NCBI RefSeq assembly: GCF_003595215.1
Contig: NZ_QYZP01000002.1
Coordinates: 62,001 to 126,000 of the forward strand
DNA from: Nesterenkonia natronophila
Lineage (GTDB): Bacteria > Actinomycetota > Actinomycetes > Actinomycetales > Micrococcaceae
Reading direction: 5' to 3'
DNA: 64,000 nt
The notes beneath the pieces are model-generated. The model was not told the DNA's origin, searched no databases, and saw nothing but the letters and a program-made list of their open reading frames with translations. The translations under genes and the position numbers were made by a program. Of this stretch, positions 63,679 to 64,000 are shown piece by piece (positions within the stretch are counted from its first letter, which is position 1; each line of letters opens with the position of its first letter).

Positions 63679-64000
63679 TCAGACCCGATCGTAGAGCTGC
63701 CGCAGCTCTGGCGGGATCGGATAGGCCACCCGGGCTCCCCGCGCGGCAGGTACCTCTGCTCCACGCGCCCGTCGGCCGGTCTCCGCAGAGAAGAAATTGA
63801 TTCCCACGGCGGCCGTGAGCATCGCGGGACCGAACGAGAGCAGCGCCCCTGCGGCCCATGCCCACAGGGTGGGATCCTCCATAGAACGAGCCAACCCGGA
63901 CCATCCTCCGGCGAAGACCAGCGATAGGCCTGCGCCGAGGGTCAGAACGATCCCCAGGAACCAACACACACCCGCGGCGGGCGCCACGTCCGGTTCGGCG
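63679..64000 (-). CDS. Membrane protein, C-terminal part (cut by window edge)
   Basis: The minus-strand frame is open from the window end to a TGA at 63679. It shows two helices (roughly VCWFLGIVLTLGAGLSLVF and WAWAAGALLSFGPAMLTAA) and a basic, Ala-rich tail ending LRQLYDRV. It is convergent with the small membrane protein gene, with 7 nt between the stops. No family is recognised; the start lies outside the window. Confidence 0.65.
   Translation of the reverse strand, partial: AEPDVAPAAGVCWFLGIVLTLGAGLSLVFAGGWSGLARSMEDPTLWAWAAGALLSFGPAMLTAAVGINFFSAETGRRARGAEVPAARGARVAYPIPPELRQLYDRV

Overview
The window is high-GC DNA with actinobacterial gene order and gene families: DUF4229, DUF3180, DUF2342, DUF2332, Lsr2, a FolB-FolK fusion, ClpC, and ResB/CcsB cytochrome c maturation next to menaquinone genes. 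A member of the Micrococcaceae (Nesterenkonia/Yaniella/Arthrobacter-like) fits best, but no rRNA or species marker is present, so this is an inference from gene content. No tRNA, rRNA, CRISPR array or transposase was recognised.

Layout. (1) 1-3288: the start of a secreted protein on the minus strand, then a copper module: promoter, perfect CsoR operator, a broken copZ-like ORF, a CopB-type P1B-ATPase and csoR. (2) 3349-9392: a System II cytochrome c maturation run (TlpA-like lipoprotein, CcdA, ResB, CcsB) leading into DUF4229, a PLDc_N-type membrane protein and menB. (3) 9586-11852: a UbiA prenyltransferase and a CrtI-like oxidoreductase, probably a carotenoid pair. (4) 12331-14991: a large LuxR-family regulator. 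(5) 15207-32289: a Wzx/Wzy-type surface polysaccharide locus. It encodes a C4-aminosugar route (PglF-like dehydratase, PglE-like aminotransferase, PglC-like phosphoglycosyl transferase fused to a GNAT-like domain), flippase, polymerase, a Wzz/BY-kinase, a second BY-kinase without the Wzz part, a low-molecular-weight phosphatase and two glycosyltransferases. It also holds four amino-acid-type enzymes: two paralogous ATP-grasp ligases, a LysA-like PLP decarboxylase and a FemABX-like transferase. (6) 32723-34958: menE and menA, so the menaquinone genes are split by about 23 kb of accessory DNA. (7) 34976-38050: small membrane proteins, a lipoprotein, DUF2332 and a methyltransferase. (8) 38116-53952: a conserved housekeeping run from DUF2342 through tilS, hpt, ftsH, folE, folP, folB-folK, DUF3180, two PH-domain membrane proteins, a DUF2520 Rossmann protein, panC and an M13 peptidase to lysS. 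(9) 53959-58822: a tiny membrane protein, lsr2, clpC and radA. (10) 58823-60938: arsR / acr3 / arsC with overlapping divergent promoters. (11) 60974-64000: a FUSC-type membrane protein, mutY and two small membrane proteins.

The most interesting region is the polysaccharide locus. Its amino-acid-type enzymes suggest a glycopolymer decorated with an amide-linked amino acid or amine, alongside a likely diacetamido sugar as the initiating residue. Other points are a copZ remnant that has lost its second metal cysteine and its second half but still overlaps copB, repeated TANNNT boxes 6-9 nt upstream of starts (leaderless genes), a hairpin placed at the predicted lsr2 transcription start, and an in-frame amber codon in a small membrane protein gene. 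All calls come from reading the sequence; no database search was run.
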